From the NCBI RefSeq assembly GCF_019880635.1, contig NZ_JAINVX010000001.1, positions 124,001 to 188,000 of the forward strand: 64,000 nt of DNA. The letters are read 5' to 3'. The notes under the pieces are model-generated. The model saw only the letters and a program-made list of their open reading frames with translations. It had not been told where the DNA came from and made no database searches. The translations under genes were made by a program, and so were the position numbers. Position 1 is the first letter of the stretch; every line of letters begins with the position of its first letter. Positions 36,265 to 45,776 of this stretch are shown here, piece after piece. This stretch comes from Hanstruepera marina (GTDB lineage Bacteria; Bacteroidota; Bacteroidia; Flavobacteriales; Flavobacteriaceae).

Positions 36265-37128
36265 CTAATTATTCAACGCTTCAGCACCACCAACAATTTC
36301 TAATATTTCATTGGTAATGGCCGCTTGACGTGCTTTATTGTATGTTAATTTCAACTGATCTCTTAATTCTGTTGCGTTATCAGTTGCTTTATGCATTGCT
36401 GTCATACGTGCGCCATGCTCACTTGCAAAAGAATCTCTAATAGCTTTAAACAACTGTGTTTTTAAAGACTTAGGAATTAACTGCTCAACAATTTCTGCTT
36501 TTGATGGCTCAAAAATGTAATCTAAATTCACATTTGTATCACCGCCTTCTATTGGCACAATTGGTAAAAACTGTTCTCTAGTCACAATTTGCGTAGCGGC
36601 ATTTTTAAATCGGTTATAAACTATCTCGACTTTATCATACTCGCCTTCAACAAATTTATCCATGATCATTTGAGCAATTTCAGCTACATTATCAAAAGTT
36701 AAATCGTCAAATACTTCGCTATTGTTGGCAATAACTTTATTTGATTTCTTAAAAGCGTCATTAGCTTTTTTACCTATTGCCAAATACGATACGTTTTTAT
36801 TGGAATAAGCTTCTGAAGTCAATTTTGTTACTTCCTTGATGATGTTAGAGTTAAATGCTCCTGCTAAACCTCTGTTTGATGTTATTGCAACGATAAGTAC
36901 ATTATTGACCTCACGTTGTTCGGAGAATTTACTTCCAGAATCGGCATCTAAAGTTGCGCTTAGGCTTTGTAAAAGCTCAGTTAACTTATCTGCATAAGGA
37001 CGCATGGCAGTAATAGCATCTTGAGCCTTCTTTAACTTTGCCGCCGATACCATTTTCATGGCACTGGTAATCTGCATGGTAGAAGACACCGATGATATTC
37101 TGTTACGTATTTCTTTTAAATTTGCCAT
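36265..37128 (-). CDS. atpG: F1Fo ATP synthase subunit gamma
   Basis: The 287-residue protein is the central rotor shaft of F1. It has the N-terminal helix MANLKEIRNRISSVSSTMQITSAMKMVSAAKLKK and the C-terminal helix ending in TNEILEIVGGAEALNN, both typical and at the expected places. It is the last gene of the atpB-E-F-H-A-G operon, 53 bases after atpA. The stop is a TAG followed by an unusual in-frame open stretch. Genes for beta and epsilon are not present in the window, in line with the split arrangement known in Bacteroidota. Confidence 0.96.
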   Translation of the reverse strand: MANLKEIRNRISSVSSTMQITSAMKMVSAAKLKKAQDAITAMRPYADKLTELLQSLSATLDADSGSKFSEQREVNNVLIVAITSNRGLAGAFNSNIIKEVTKLTSEAYSNKNVSYLAIGKKANDAFKKSNKVIANNSEVFDDLTFDNVAEIAQMIMDKFVEGEYDKVEIVYNRFKNAATQIVTREQFLPIVPIEGGDTNVNLDYIFEPSKAEIVEQLIPKSLKTQLFKAIRDSFASEHGARMTAMHKATDNATELRDQLKLTYNKARQAAITNEILEIVGGAEALNN

Positions 37129-37181
37129 ATTAGTCTTTAGTTAATAGTCTATAGTCTCGTTGACTAACGACCAAAGTCTAG

Positions 37182-38762
37182 TTATGCTCTATATTTTCCT
37201 GATAAATCTTTTGCTACAGCTGTTAATGTATCTGTAACCTCATCAGTTAATTTTCCTGATTTTAAAGTATCTAGAATGTTTCTGTGTTTCGCATTCATGA
37301 ATTCAATAAAATCACGTTCAAATTCTTTTACTTTTTCAACAGGCACATCTCTTAATAAGTTTTTAGAACCTGCGTAGATAATGGCGATTTGATCTTCAAC
37401 TGTATATGGATCGTTTTGTGCTTGCTTTAAGATTTCAACGTTACGCTTACCTTTTTCAATTACGTTTAAGGTAGCTGAATCCAAATCTGAACCAAACTTC
37501 GCAAAGGCTTCCAATTCACGGAACTGTGCTTGGTCTAATTTTAAAGTACCTGCTACTTTCTTCATAGACTTAATCTGTGCGTTACCACCAACACGAGATA
37601 CAGAAATACCCACGTTAATTGCTGGACGTACACCAGAGTTGAATAAATCTCCATCTAAGAAAATCTGTCCGTCCGTAATAGAAATTACGTTTGTTGGAAT
37701 GTATGCTGATACGTCACCTGCTTGTGTTTCAATAATTGGTAAAGCTGTTAACGAACCGCCACCTTTTACCATTGGTTTCAAACTGTCTGGTAAATCGTTC
37801 ATTTCTTTAGCAATACTATCGTCGTTAATTACTTTCGCAGAACGCTCTAATAAACGTGAGTGTAAGTAGAAAACGTCTCCAGGATACGCCTCACGTCCTG
37901 GTGGACGACGTAATAATAATGATACCTCACGGTATGCTACCGCTTGCTTTGATAAATCATCATAAATAATTAAAGCTGGACGACCAGTATCTCTAAAATA
38001 CTCACCAATTGCAGCACCTGCCATAGGCGCATATACTTGCATTGGAGCAGGATCTGATGCGTTTGCTGCAACAATAGTAGTATAAGCTAAAGCTCCCTTT
38101 TCTTCTAATGTTTTAGCAATGTTTGCAACCGTAGATGCTTTTTGACCTACAGCAACATATATACAGTATACAGGCTCACCTGCATCATAAAATTCTTTTT
38201 GATTGATAATGGTATCGATACAAACTGTTGTCTTACCTGTTTGACGGTCACCAATTACCAACTCACGTTGTCCACGACCAACAGGAATCATAGCATCAAT
38301 AGACTTAATACCTGTTTGTAACGGTTCGGTTACTGGCTCACGGTAAATAACACCAGGCGCTTTACGCTCTAATGGCATTTCATACGTTTCACCTGCAATT
38401 GGGCCTTTACCATCAATTGGGTTACCTAAAGTATCTACTACACGGCCAACAATACCTTCACCTACGTTAATAGATGCAATACGATTGGTACGTTTTACTG
38501 TAGATCCTTCTTTAATTTCTTTTGAAGGGCCTAATAATACGATACCAACATTATCTTCTTCTAGGTTAAGTACAATTCCTTCTAATCCGCCTTCAAATTC
38601 TACTAACTCACCATATTGCGCGTTAGATAATCCGTAAGCACGTACAATACCATCACCAACAGTTAATACTGTTCCTACTTCGTCTAGAGAAGCACCTGCT
38701 TCAAAACCCGAAAGTTGTTGTTTTAAGATTGCTGATATTTCAGCTGGTTTTACTTCTGCCAT
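37182..38762 (-). CDS. atpA: F1Fo ATP synthase subunit alpha
   Basis: The 526-residue subunit forms the alpha3beta3 head. It has the P-loop GDRQTGKTT, the [12 protein letters not shown] block and the signature [14 protein letters not shown]. Length is slightly above the usual 500-515 residues. It lies between atpH and atpG in the operon with gaps of 33 and 53 bases. The catalytic beta subunit is encoded elsewhere. Confidence 0.97.
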   Translation of the reverse strand: MAEVKPAEISAILKQQLSGFEAGASLDEVGTVLTVGDGIVRAYGLSNAQYGELVEFEGGLEGIVLNLEEDNVGIVLLGPSKEIKEGSTVKRTNRIASINVGEGIVGRVVDTLGNPIDGKGPIAGETYEMPLERKAPGVIYREPVTEPLQTGIKSIDAMIPVGRGQRELVIGDRQTGKTTVCIDTIINQKEFYDAGEPVYCIYVAVGQKASTVANIAKTLEEKGALAYTTIVAANASDPAPMQVYAPMAGAAIGEYFRDTGRPALIIYDDLSKQAVAYREVSLLLRRPPGREAYPGDVFYLHSRLLERSAKVINDDSIAKEMNDLPDSLKPMVKGGGSLTALPIIETQAGDVSAYIPTNVISITDGQIFLDGDLFNSGVRPAINVGISVSRVGGNAQIKSMKKVAGTLKLDQAQFRELEAFAKFGSDLDSATLNVIEKGKRNVEILKQAQNDPYTVEDQIAIIYAGSKNLLRDVPVEKVKEFERDFIEFMNAKHRNILDTLKSGKLTDEVTDTLTAVAKDLSGKYRA

Positions 38763-38795
38763 CTTTGTTTATTTATAATAGATATTAGATATATC

Positions 38796-39332
38796 TTAAT
38801 TTAATGTAAATTCTCTTTTTAACTTATTTAATTTGTTTTGAATACTTGCGTTGTACTCAACGTCACCAACACGTAAAATGAAACCACCTAAAATGTCTTC
38901 ATCAATAATGTTTTCAACTGTAACGGCTTTATTGGTCAGCTCCTTAATTTTAGCCAACACTTTCATTTCAATATCATTTGTCATTGGAATTGCCGTAGTT
39001 ACAACCGCTTTTTCCTGACCGTTTTGGATATCGAATAACTCTGAATATTTAGTGGCAACTTGCTCAACTAACTCCATACGCTTATTACCCATAAGCACAT
39101 TAAAAAGTTCTTGAGTGATTGTGTTTGAATTTGGAAAAGCTTCTAATAGAATGGTTTTCTTTACTTCTGCCTTTACAATTTCACTCTTTAGCGCATTGCT
39201 TAACTCATTATTTTCTGAAATGGCATTTGCAATAGCTTGCATATCACCATTAACAGCATCAGCAGACTGCTTATCAGTTGCTAAACTTAAAACCGCTTTC
39301 GCGTATCGTATTGCTGCTCTTGTTCCTGCCAT
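38796..39332 (-). CDS. atpH: F1Fo ATP synthase subunit delta
   Basis: The 178-residue peripheral-stalk subunit joins F1 to the b subunits. It has the family start AAIRYAKAVLSLA and the C-terminal signature DILGGFILRVGDVEYNASIQ, which is well conserved. It begins 6 bases after the atpF stop. Nothing unusual. Confidence 0.95.
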   Translation of the reverse strand: MAGTRAAIRYAKAVLSLATDKQSADAVNGDMQAIANAISENNELSNALKSEIVKAEVKKTILLEAFPNSNTITQELFNVLMGNKRMELVEQVATKYSELFDIQNGQEKAVVTTAIPMTNDIEMKVLAKIKELTNKAVTVENIIDEDILGGFILRVGDVEYNASIQNKLNKLKREFTLN

Positions 39333-39338
39333 TATACT

Positions 39339-39839
39339 TTAGTTTAAAGTTGCTTCACCCAACATAGACTCTACCAATTTCATTTGCTTGTCTTTGTTAG
39401 ATAACTCTTCGCGAACTACTTTTTCAGCTATTTCAATTGATAAACTTGCCACTTGAGATTTTAACTCTGCTATAGCCGCTTTCTTTTCAGTCTCTATTGA
39501 TGCTTGAGCTGCAGCAACTAATTTGTTAGCCTCTTCTTTAGCATCTGTCTTAGCATCTTCAATCATTTTAGCTTTCATTTCACGTGCTTCTTTTAACATA
39601 GCCTCACGTTCCAATCTGGCTTCTTTTAATAACTTCTCGTTATCTGCTTGAAGGTTTTGCATTTCTAACTTTGCTTTCTCGGCAGAATCCAATGCGTCTC
39701 TAATACCTTCTTCTCTACTGTTAACTGAATCTAAAATAGGTTTCCAGGCAAACTTCTTTAATAATAAGATAAGTGCTATAAACAACACTGCCTGCCAAAA
39801 AAACAACCCTAGCGAAAAGTCTTCAAATAATTTTTCCAT
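39339..39839 (-). CDS. atpF: F1Fo ATP synthase subunit b
   Basis: The 166-residue subunit has one N-terminal membrane helix (LFFWQAVLFIALILLLKKFAW) and a long charged helix, forming the peripheral stalk that holds F1 still. The pattern WKPILDSVNSREEGIRDAL after the membrane segment is typical. It sits between atpE and atpH. Confidence 0.95.
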   Translation of the reverse strand: MEKLFEDFSLGLFFWQAVLFIALILLLKKFAWKPILDSVNSREEGIRDALDSAEKAKLEMQNLQADNEKLLKEARLEREAMLKEAREMKAKMIEDAKTDAKEEANKLVAAAQASIETEKKAAIAELKSQVASLSIEIAEKVVREELSNKDKQMKLVESMLGEATLN

Positions 39840-39922
39840 AATATATTATCTCTAAAATATTTCTGTTTAATTTTTTAAAAGAACAGTTATAACCAACCGT
39901 TACAACTGTTCTTTAGTTTGTT

Positions 39923-40135
<213 letters not shown>

Positions 40136-40162
40136 TTAAACATTCAATTCAAAAATCACTTA

Positions 40163-41245
40163 CTAGTGATGATCATGCTCCTCAACAGCCATACCAAAGT
40201 ATAATGCTGAAAGCACAGTAAATATATACGCCTGTAATGCTGCTACCAATAATTCTAGAATAGCCAAAACAAACGCTAACAAAAATGATAATCCACTTCC
40301 TAACCAATTTTGAAATAAGAATACCATCCCTATAATACTCATTAATACCACGTGACCTGCTGTAATGTTTGCATATAAACGAATCATTAAAGCAAATGGC
40401 TTAATAATGGTCCCCAATAATTCAATAGGAGCCAAAATAATTTTCATCGGAACCGGAACCCCAGGCATCCAGAAAATATGCTTCCAGTAATTCTTGTTAC
40501 CAGAAACTGTTGTTATGATATACGTGATTAAAGCCAAACATAAAGTAACCGCAATATTATTGGTTACGTTCATACCTATTGGCGTTAATCCAAATAAGTT
40601 CACAATCCACACAAAAAAGAATACGGTTAATAAATAACTCATATATCTTTTGTAATGCTTTTCACCAATGTTTGGTCGGGCTATTTCATCGCGAACATAA
40701 AGTACTATTGGCTCTAAAAAGCGGCCCATCCCTTTTGGCAAACCACCGTTTTTCTTGTAAGATTTTGCCATACGGCTAAACATGAAGAACATGATGGCAA
40801 AAACCATCATAATCATGGTAACGTTTTTAGTGATTGAAAAATCTAATGGCTTTTCGTTGGTAGCATGATGTTCATCGTCATAAGTAATTGTTCCTTCTGC
40901 ATTTGTCTTATAAATCTTACCGTGGTAATTTTTATAGTAGTTGCCGCCTACTTCTGCAACAGTCTCGCCGTGGTGAAATTTAGATGATGAAAACACTTTT
41001 AATCCACCATCCCAAAGAATTACTGGTAATGGAAATCCAAAATGTTTTTCTTCGCCAGAATCTGCTGTCCAAGAAAATAAATTAAAGTCGTAAGAATCTT
41101 TTAAGTGATGCTGAATGTAAGCTTTTACTTCAGACTTTCTATCGCTACCAGAATCGGCATGTCCATGCTCTTCTTGTCCATAAGTAACAAACGATACTAA
41201 AAGTAGTAATAGGATAATTGTTTTTACAGTTATTTTTCTTCGCAT
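40163..41245 (-). CDS. atpB: F1Fo ATP synthase subunit a with exported N-terminal extension
   Basis: The 360-residue subunit contains the membrane part with LMIRLYANITAGHVVL, including the essential Arg, and LVAALQAYIFTVLSALYFGMA near the end. It is about 100 residues longer than the E. coli protein because of an N-terminal signal-peptide-like segment followed by a His/Asp-rich region (EEHGHADSGSD) that should face the periplasm. This extension is common in Bacteroidota as far as I remember; its job is unknown, and metal binding by the His clusters at both ends is only a guess. It is the first gene of the six-gene operon. Confidence 0.95.
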   Translation of the reverse strand: MRRKITVKTIILLLLLVSFVTYGQEEHGHADSGSDRKSEVKAYIQHHLKDSYDFNLFSWTADSGEEKHFGFPLPVILWDGGLKVFSSSKFHHGETVAEVGGNYYKNYHGKIYKTNAEGTITYDDEHHATNEKPLDFSITKNVTMIMMVFAIMFFMFSRMAKSYKKNGGLPKGMGRFLEPIVLYVRDEIARPNIGEKHYKRYMSYLLTVFFFVWIVNLFGLTPIGMNVTNNIAVTLCLALITYIITTVSGNKNYWKHIFWMPGVPVPMKIILAPIELLGTIIKPFALMIRLYANITAGHVVLMSIIGMVFLFQNWLGSGLSFLLAFVLAILELLVAALQAYIFTVLSALYFGMAVEEHDHH

Positions 41246-41279
41246 ATCAAGCTTTCTAATAGTGGCTTAAAAATCGCTG

Positions 41280-41307
41280 CAAAGGTAGGTTTTTATCTCA
41301 AAAACAA
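41280..41307 (-). promoter_or_regulatory. atpB: Promoter of the atpBEFHAG operon
   Basis: On the minus strand TTG (41307-41305), a 17-base spacer and TACCTTTG (41287-41280) form a consensus-type promoter. The leader would be about 30 bases. It lies between atpB and the upstream DUF6168-type gene. Confidence 0.6.
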
Positions 41308-41341
41308 AAACTATTTTTTATTTTATTTTAAGTGTTGATTT

Positions 41342-41737
41342 TTAAGGGTTTTTACCCGACTTATTTAACCATTTTGAAAGGCTTGATATTTCAATAATTA
41401 AACAAACAGCATAGGGTATAAAAAATGCTGCAAATTCAGTTTTGCTAATATTGCCGTCTATTTTGAAAAACGGATAAAATACGATGAAGAAAACAATAAA
41501 TTTCAGGAAACTTCCAAACATAAAAATAAAACCCAACTGATTAAGGTATTTATGTCGTAAACCTAGCATTACAACATAAATAATGAATGCCAAAACATAG
41601 TTTACAATGTAACACGAAACAATTCTGTCAGCGAATAAGGGTAAATCTAAAAGGTATAACGCAAGAATATGCAAAGTAAAAACACAGCATACTACAACTA
41701 ATAGTAATCCTGAAAATTTTAAAACAGCCTGTAGCAT
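41342..41737 (-). CDS. Small four-helix membrane protein next to ATP synthase (DUF6168-type)
   Basis: The 131-residue protein has four hydrophobic segments (about 8-28, 40-60, 68-90 and 103-122) and ends in a basic tail. I believe it belongs to DUF6168, found beside ATP synthase genes in Flavobacteriaceae. Its position takes the place of AtpI, so a helper role in Fo assembly is plausible but unproven. It overlaps the atpZ stop by one base and is separated from atpB by 96 bases that hold a promoter. Confidence 0.75.
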   Translation of the reverse strand: MLQAVLKFSGLLLVVVCCVFTLHILALYLLDLPLFADRIVSCYIVNYVLAFIIYVVMLGLRHKYLNQLGFIFMFGSFLKFIVFFIVFYPFFKIDGNISKTEFAAFFIPYAVCLIIEISSLSKWLNKSGKNP

Positions 41738-41982
41738 TAATTTTTAAGTCTGTTAACTTGCTTTAGTACTACATAAAAAGAAATGGCAACACCAAGCAAG
41801 GTTAAAATAATTGTGTAGAGTTTTTCGCCATTATTGTATTCAGCATCCAACCATTTACCCAAAAGTGCAAACAGATAAATAGTTATGCCCATTTGAAAGG
41901 CAATTCCTGACAGTATAGCTAAATTTTTAAGCTGTTCTTTCGGACCCTTCTGGTTGTTTTGTTTGTGGGGTTTGTCGGTCAC
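41737..41982 (-). CDS. atpZ: AtpZ/AtpI family ATP synthase-associated protein
   Basis: The 81-residue protein has two membrane helices (AILSGIAFQMGITIYLFALL and TIILTLLGVAISFYVVL) around GKWLDAEYNNG, the pattern of AtpZ/AtpI proteins that assist c-ring or magnesium/calcium handling in Fo assembly. The only ATG in front of the first helix is at 41982, which lies 56 bases inside the bactofilin gene in another frame. No alternative start gives a complete protein, so the overlap looks real. Confidence 0.85.
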   Translation of the reverse strand: MTDKPHKQNNQKGPKEQLKNLAILSGIAFQMGITIYLFALLGKWLDAEYNNGEKLYTIILTLLGVAISFYVVLKQVNRLKN

Positions 41983-42361
41983 TTGGTTTTATATCTTTTA
42001 CTGCGCCTTTCATAGCACAATTAACATTAAAAGTTGCACCAGGCTCTACTGCCAACTTACCTAAAATAACTTCGCCTTCAATATGCGCCGAAGATTTTAA
42101 AGTAAGGGTTCCTGATAAAGTAAGCTTTCCTGAAAATTTTCCTTCAAAATAGGCATCTGTGCCCACTAAAGTACCTTTAATAAAACCTGTTTTACCCACA
42201 ACAATTTTTCCTGGAGAACGCAAATTACCTTCTACCTGACCATCAATTCTAAAATCGCCTTCACTTACTAAATCGCCAGTTACTTTTGTCCCTTGAGCGA
42301 TAATATTTTGATTTGAAGTTGTTTCCATAGGTGATTTCTCTTTTTTGCTGTCTGAAAACAT
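41927..42361 (-). CDS. Bactofilin (polymer-forming cytoskeletal protein)
   Basis: The 144-residue protein has the bactofilin core from about 20 to 118, a right-handed beta-helix visible as Gly/Val-rich repeats such as NIIAQGTKVTGDLVSEGDFR, GQVEGNLRSPGKIVVGKTG and GKLTLSGTLTLKS. Bactofilins polymerise without nucleotide and place envelope enzymes or surface structures. The C-terminal tail (about 120-144) is polar and is encoded by the 56 bases shared with atpZ. It lies 20 bases after porW, so it may be co-expressed with this T9SS factor. Confidence 0.9.
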   Translation of the reverse strand: MFSDSKKEKSPMETTSNQNIIAQGTKVTGDLVSEGDFRIDGQVEGNLRSPGKIVVGKTGFIKGTLVGTDAYFEGKFSGKLTLSGTLTLKSSAHIEGEVILGKLAVEPGATFNVNCAMKGAVKDIKPSDRQTPQTKQPEGSERTA

Positions 42362-42381
42362 AATATACTGTTTTAAACTCG

Positions 42382-44943
42382 TTATTCAATATTTAAATAC
42401 GCATCCATGTTTTTATGAACCTGAATGGTTTTATAATTAGAAGATGAAATGGAAAAATGAGGGTTTGTTATTTTGTTCTTCTTCTTTTCTTCTAGCGCTT
42501 GCGCATATCCTAAAGCACCATTTTTGCTAACAAATCCATGAACAATAACAAAGGTTATTGTTGGATTGTAAACATCAACAGAAATAGATAAATCATAAAC
42601 ACGTACTTCCTTAATATTGTTTTCTAATTTCTCCTTGAATTCTGAAATGGCTTCGGTAGTTGGCTTTTCGAAATAGAAAACCAACTTATAATTGTTTTCT
42701 TCAGGGTTATCTGTGAACTCTTTTGAACCTATTTTAGGCAAAGTCTCATCGATAATACGCTGGGCTTGTTGTCCTTCTGGTGTATTGGCATAATTATAAG
42801 CCACAAAATTTAAAGCTTTAGAGTAGGCCTCGTAACCGTACATTCTACCTGTTGCGGTTGCTTTAAGCAGTTCGAATTTTGAAACCATTGCTTCACCCTC
42901 AAACATGGTAATATACTTTTCAGTATCTGTTATGACCTCCTGAAATTGCTGGTTTTCTAATTTTACATATAACTGCTCGTAAATACTTTCAGGGCTGTTT
43001 TCGTCTTTGGTTAATCCTGCTTCTGGGTTATTTAAAATAGCAGCATATCGAGAATCAGGATAATTATTAATTATCTCGTTTTTTGCAATAAGGGCTTCGT
43101 CGTTTTCGCTTTGTAAAACATAAATCTTATACAGATTGTATTTGGAAGGGAGGATTAGTTTTTCCTCAGGACCCATTGTTAATAAGGTCTGAAATTTATC
43201 TTTTGACAAATCGTACTCTTTAAATTTTTCCTTGTAAATAACACCTAGCTGATAGTAAGCATAATTGCGCTCTTTAGATATACTGTCAATCTGCTTTTGT
43301 TCTACAGGAATTTGAGCTATGTAAAATTCTGGATCAAATAATTCGTTTTCATCTACAGTTTCTGTCACTAACTCTTCTTCTTTAGCAGTACTTGTTTTCG
43401 CTTTTTGAGACCAGCGCCAATTATCTTCCAACTTACGGTCGCCCCAAATTTTTATAAACTCATTCTTACCATAAGCCGCTGTAGTGGTATTATAAAAATA
43501 AAACGTTGAGATTTTTCCAGGGTTTGGCCCTTTGGCTGATTTTCCTATAGACTTACCATTGCCAAAGGCATTGTCATTATTAACGGTAACAAGACCTTGA
43601 TTGCGCTTTAACTCTTCTTCTCTAGCTTGCGCTTCTTCATATTCTTGACGCAATTGTTGTGTGTAATCGTCAAAATAGGTTTTGCGTTCAGTTTCAGACA
43701 TGGCAACCAAATTCATTATGCTATCATTGGCAAAAGCTATATCTTCATAATAAATGACATCGTCAAGGTTTTCGCGTTTACGTTTTATAATTCTGAAGGG
43801 CTTACTGTTTTCCTTCATGTTAAGCATGGTGCTATCGTAATAGGCTCCTGCTATTTTATATTCGGCGTAATCGAAAAAGATATCACCCAAATTTTCATAG
43901 TTTTTAGAAACCAAAATCTTATCTGGAGAATTGGTTCGTAACGACTTGTTATAATATTCTACTGCAAGGGAATCATTTTGGTTTTTAATATGATATTCAG
44001 CTATTTGATGATATATCTTTCCTAAAAACGGCCTGTTCTCTCTATCGTCTTCCAATTCATAAAGCAATTCTATTAAGGCTTGTTTATCATCTGTAGTAAA
44101 ATCGAAATTACGTGCTTTACCTATATAAGCCGCTATACGATAGGTACGTGGTGTTTTTCTGTTTAAGTCTATCACCTTATCAAAAGCAATATTGGCGCTA
44201 TCAGTATGGTTAAGCCTATTGTACAACTGCCCTTGAATAAACAAATAACGACCACGTTCTTCATCGTTTTTAGTTTCTACAGCTGCAATTTTCATTTGGG
44301 CAACTGCGCTATCTAACGCTTTAATATTAATATAAGCTTGGGCAAGCATTGACGTTGCGTCTGCTAAATCTTGATCTTTTACTTCTTCTTGATCTAGCAA
44401 ACGTTTCAAATTTTTAATGGCCAACTCATTATTCTCAAGTCGAATATTTGTTTTTTCACGCCAAATTTTAGCTTGAATAATTTTATCACTAGCCGGATAC
44501 TTATAGAGAATGTAATTAAATGCCTGTATTGCTGGCACAAAACGTTGGTCAAAATATCTAGATTTACCCAAAAGCAGGTAGGCTTCGTCTATTTGTGGGT
44601 TTCTTTCTTTACCCTTAATATTCATACCATGCTTTTGTATGGCCTTAATGGCTTTTTCTTCGGCACGTTCAAAATCTTGATTTTTAGATTGACCTGGTAG
44701 AATAATGTCTTCGGAAATCTGCATGCGCTCTATGGGCAGTATTTCCCAATAGTTGTCATCGTACGATTCAATTACGCTTCTTTTACCATCCTCTAAAGCT
44801 AGATAACCATTGTACAGGGTATTGTACTTAGTGGACATGGCGTGATAATTTCGGCTTAAAAAACTGTCTTTTTTTCTTGAACAACCAGAAAAAACGATAG
44901 CAGCAACCAAAAAAGTGACAATTATTTTATAAGATGCTTTCAA
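42382..44943 (-). CDS. porW: Type IX secretion system lipoprotein PorW/SprE with TPR repeats
   Basis: The 853-residue lipoprotein (lipobox FSGC, Cys 20) has the diagnostic start FLSRNYHAMSTKYNTLYNGY and NYWEILPIERMQISEDI, which I recognise from SprE of Flavobacterium johnsoniae, the PorW orthologue. Tetratricopeptide repeats fill about 100-380 and a second set covers about 550-740; a low-complexity part lies between. It is needed for T9SS function and gliding and is thought to connect the inner-membrane motor with the outer-membrane ring. It heads a possible operon with bactofilin and atpZ. Confidence 0.9.
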   Translation of the reverse strand: MKASYKIIVTFLVAAIVFSGCSRKKDSFLSRNYHAMSTKYNTLYNGYLALEDGKRSVIESYDDNYWEILPIERMQISEDIILPGQSKNQDFERAEEKAIKAIQKHGMNIKGKERNPQIDEAYLLLGKSRYFDQRFVPAIQAFNYILYKYPASDKIIQAKIWREKTNIRLENNELAIKNLKRLLDQEEVKDQDLADATSMLAQAYINIKALDSAVAQMKIAAVETKNDEERGRYLFIQGQLYNRLNHTDSANIAFDKVIDLNRKTPRTYRIAAYIGKARNFDFTTDDKQALIELLYELEDDRENRPFLGKIYHQIAEYHIKNQNDSLAVEYYNKSLRTNSPDKILVSKNYENLGDIFFDYAEYKIAGAYYDSTMLNMKENSKPFRIIKRKRENLDDVIYYEDIAFANDSIMNLVAMSETERKTYFDDYTQQLRQEYEEAQAREEELKRNQGLVTVNNDNAFGNGKSIGKSAKGPNPGKISTFYFYNTTTAAYGKNEFIKIWGDRKLEDNWRWSQKAKTSTAKEEELVTETVDENELFDPEFYIAQIPVEQKQIDSISKERNYAYYQLGVIYKEKFKEYDLSKDKFQTLLTMGPEEKLILPSKYNLYKIYVLQSENDEALIAKNEIINNYPDSRYAAILNNPEAGLTKDENSPESIYEQLYVKLENQQFQEVITDTEKYITMFEGEAMVSKFELLKATATGRMYGYEAYSKALNFVAYNYANTPEGQQAQRIIDETLPKIGSKEFTDNPEENNYKLVFYFEKPTTEAISEFKEKLENNIKEVRVYDLSISVDVYNPTITFVIVHGFVSKNGALGYAQALEEKKKNKITNPHFSISSSNYKTIQVHKNMDAYLNIE

Positions 44944-45045
44944 CGTTGGTTTGTTTATTCTTATTAACTATAAACACCTGCTATTATTATGCAGAAACGT
45001 AAAAATAAACATCTTTTTTAATTAACCTATAAAATTAAAGGACTT

Positions 45046-45753
45046 TTACTCGACCTCAACACCAGAGAAATGGGCTTCTAATTCTTTTAAAGTTTCTTTG
45101 CTGGTTATTAGATCTTTAACGATTTTGCCCTTTTCCAAAACCACGATGCGCTCGCAAACATCAGTTACATGCAACAAATCATGACTTGAAATAAGTACGG
45201 TTACACCCTTTTTTTCTGCAAGGTCTTTAATAATGGCTTTAAGCCTGATTTGAGTGGTTGGATCCAAATTAGCAAAAGGTTCGTCAAGGATAATAACTTC
45301 TGGATTTCCAATTAGCGCAGCCACAATCCCTGCTTTCTTTTGGTTTCCTTTACTTAAATCGCGTAAATATTTTTTCTGATTTAAAATTTCACCGTGAAAG
45401 AAATCTTCAAATTGCGCAACCAGTGCATCGACATCTGATTTGTTTTGACCGCGAAGTTCTCCTATAAAATAAAAGTACTCTTCTGCGGTGAGATAGCCAA
45501 TTAGAAAACTCTCGTCAATAAAAGCCGAAGTAAAGGGTTTCCAGTCTTCACTTTCATGAACCAATACATTGTTGTTTTTTATTTGACCCGTTGTTGGCTG
45601 AATAAGATCTAACAACAAACTAAAATAGGTGGTTTTACCAGCGCCATTATTACCCACCAAGCCAAAACTTTGGCCTTTTGGTATATCAAGACTATTAATA
45701 TTTAAAACCTCTACGGCATTATATTTTTTTGAAAGATTGGTTGTTACTATCAT
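45046..45753 (-). CDS. ABC exporter ATP-binding protein
   Basis: The 235-residue ATPase has Walker A GNNGAGKTT, signature LSKGNQKKAG, Walker B VIILDEPFANLDP and the H-loop ISSHD. It follows the DUF5687 permease gene by 23 bases and is the last gene of the PadR operon. It should power that permease; the cargo is unknown. The type resembles the CcmA/multidrug subfamily. Confidence 0.92.
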   Translation of the reverse strand: MIVTTNLSKKYNAVEVLNINSLDIPKGQSFGLVGNNGAGKTTYFSLLLDLIQPTTGQIKNNNVLVHESEDWKPFTSAFIDESFLIGYLTAEEYFYFIGELRGQNKSDVDALVAQFEDFFHGEILNQKKYLRDLSKGNQKKAGIVAALIGNPEVIILDEPFANLDPTTQIRLKAIIKDLAEKKGVTVLISSHDLLHVTDVCERIVVLEKGKIVKDLITSKETLKELEAHFSGVEVE

Positions 45754-45776
45754 GGTTTAAGATGTTTCGAGTGAAT

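Noticed and set aside
37639-37869. Plus-strand frame opposite atpA
   Set aside because: Antisense shadow of a highly conserved gene.
41927-41982. Frameshift or sequencing error joining bactofilin and atpZ
   Set aside because: Both proteins are complete with normal ends, so a true overlap explains the sequence better than an error.
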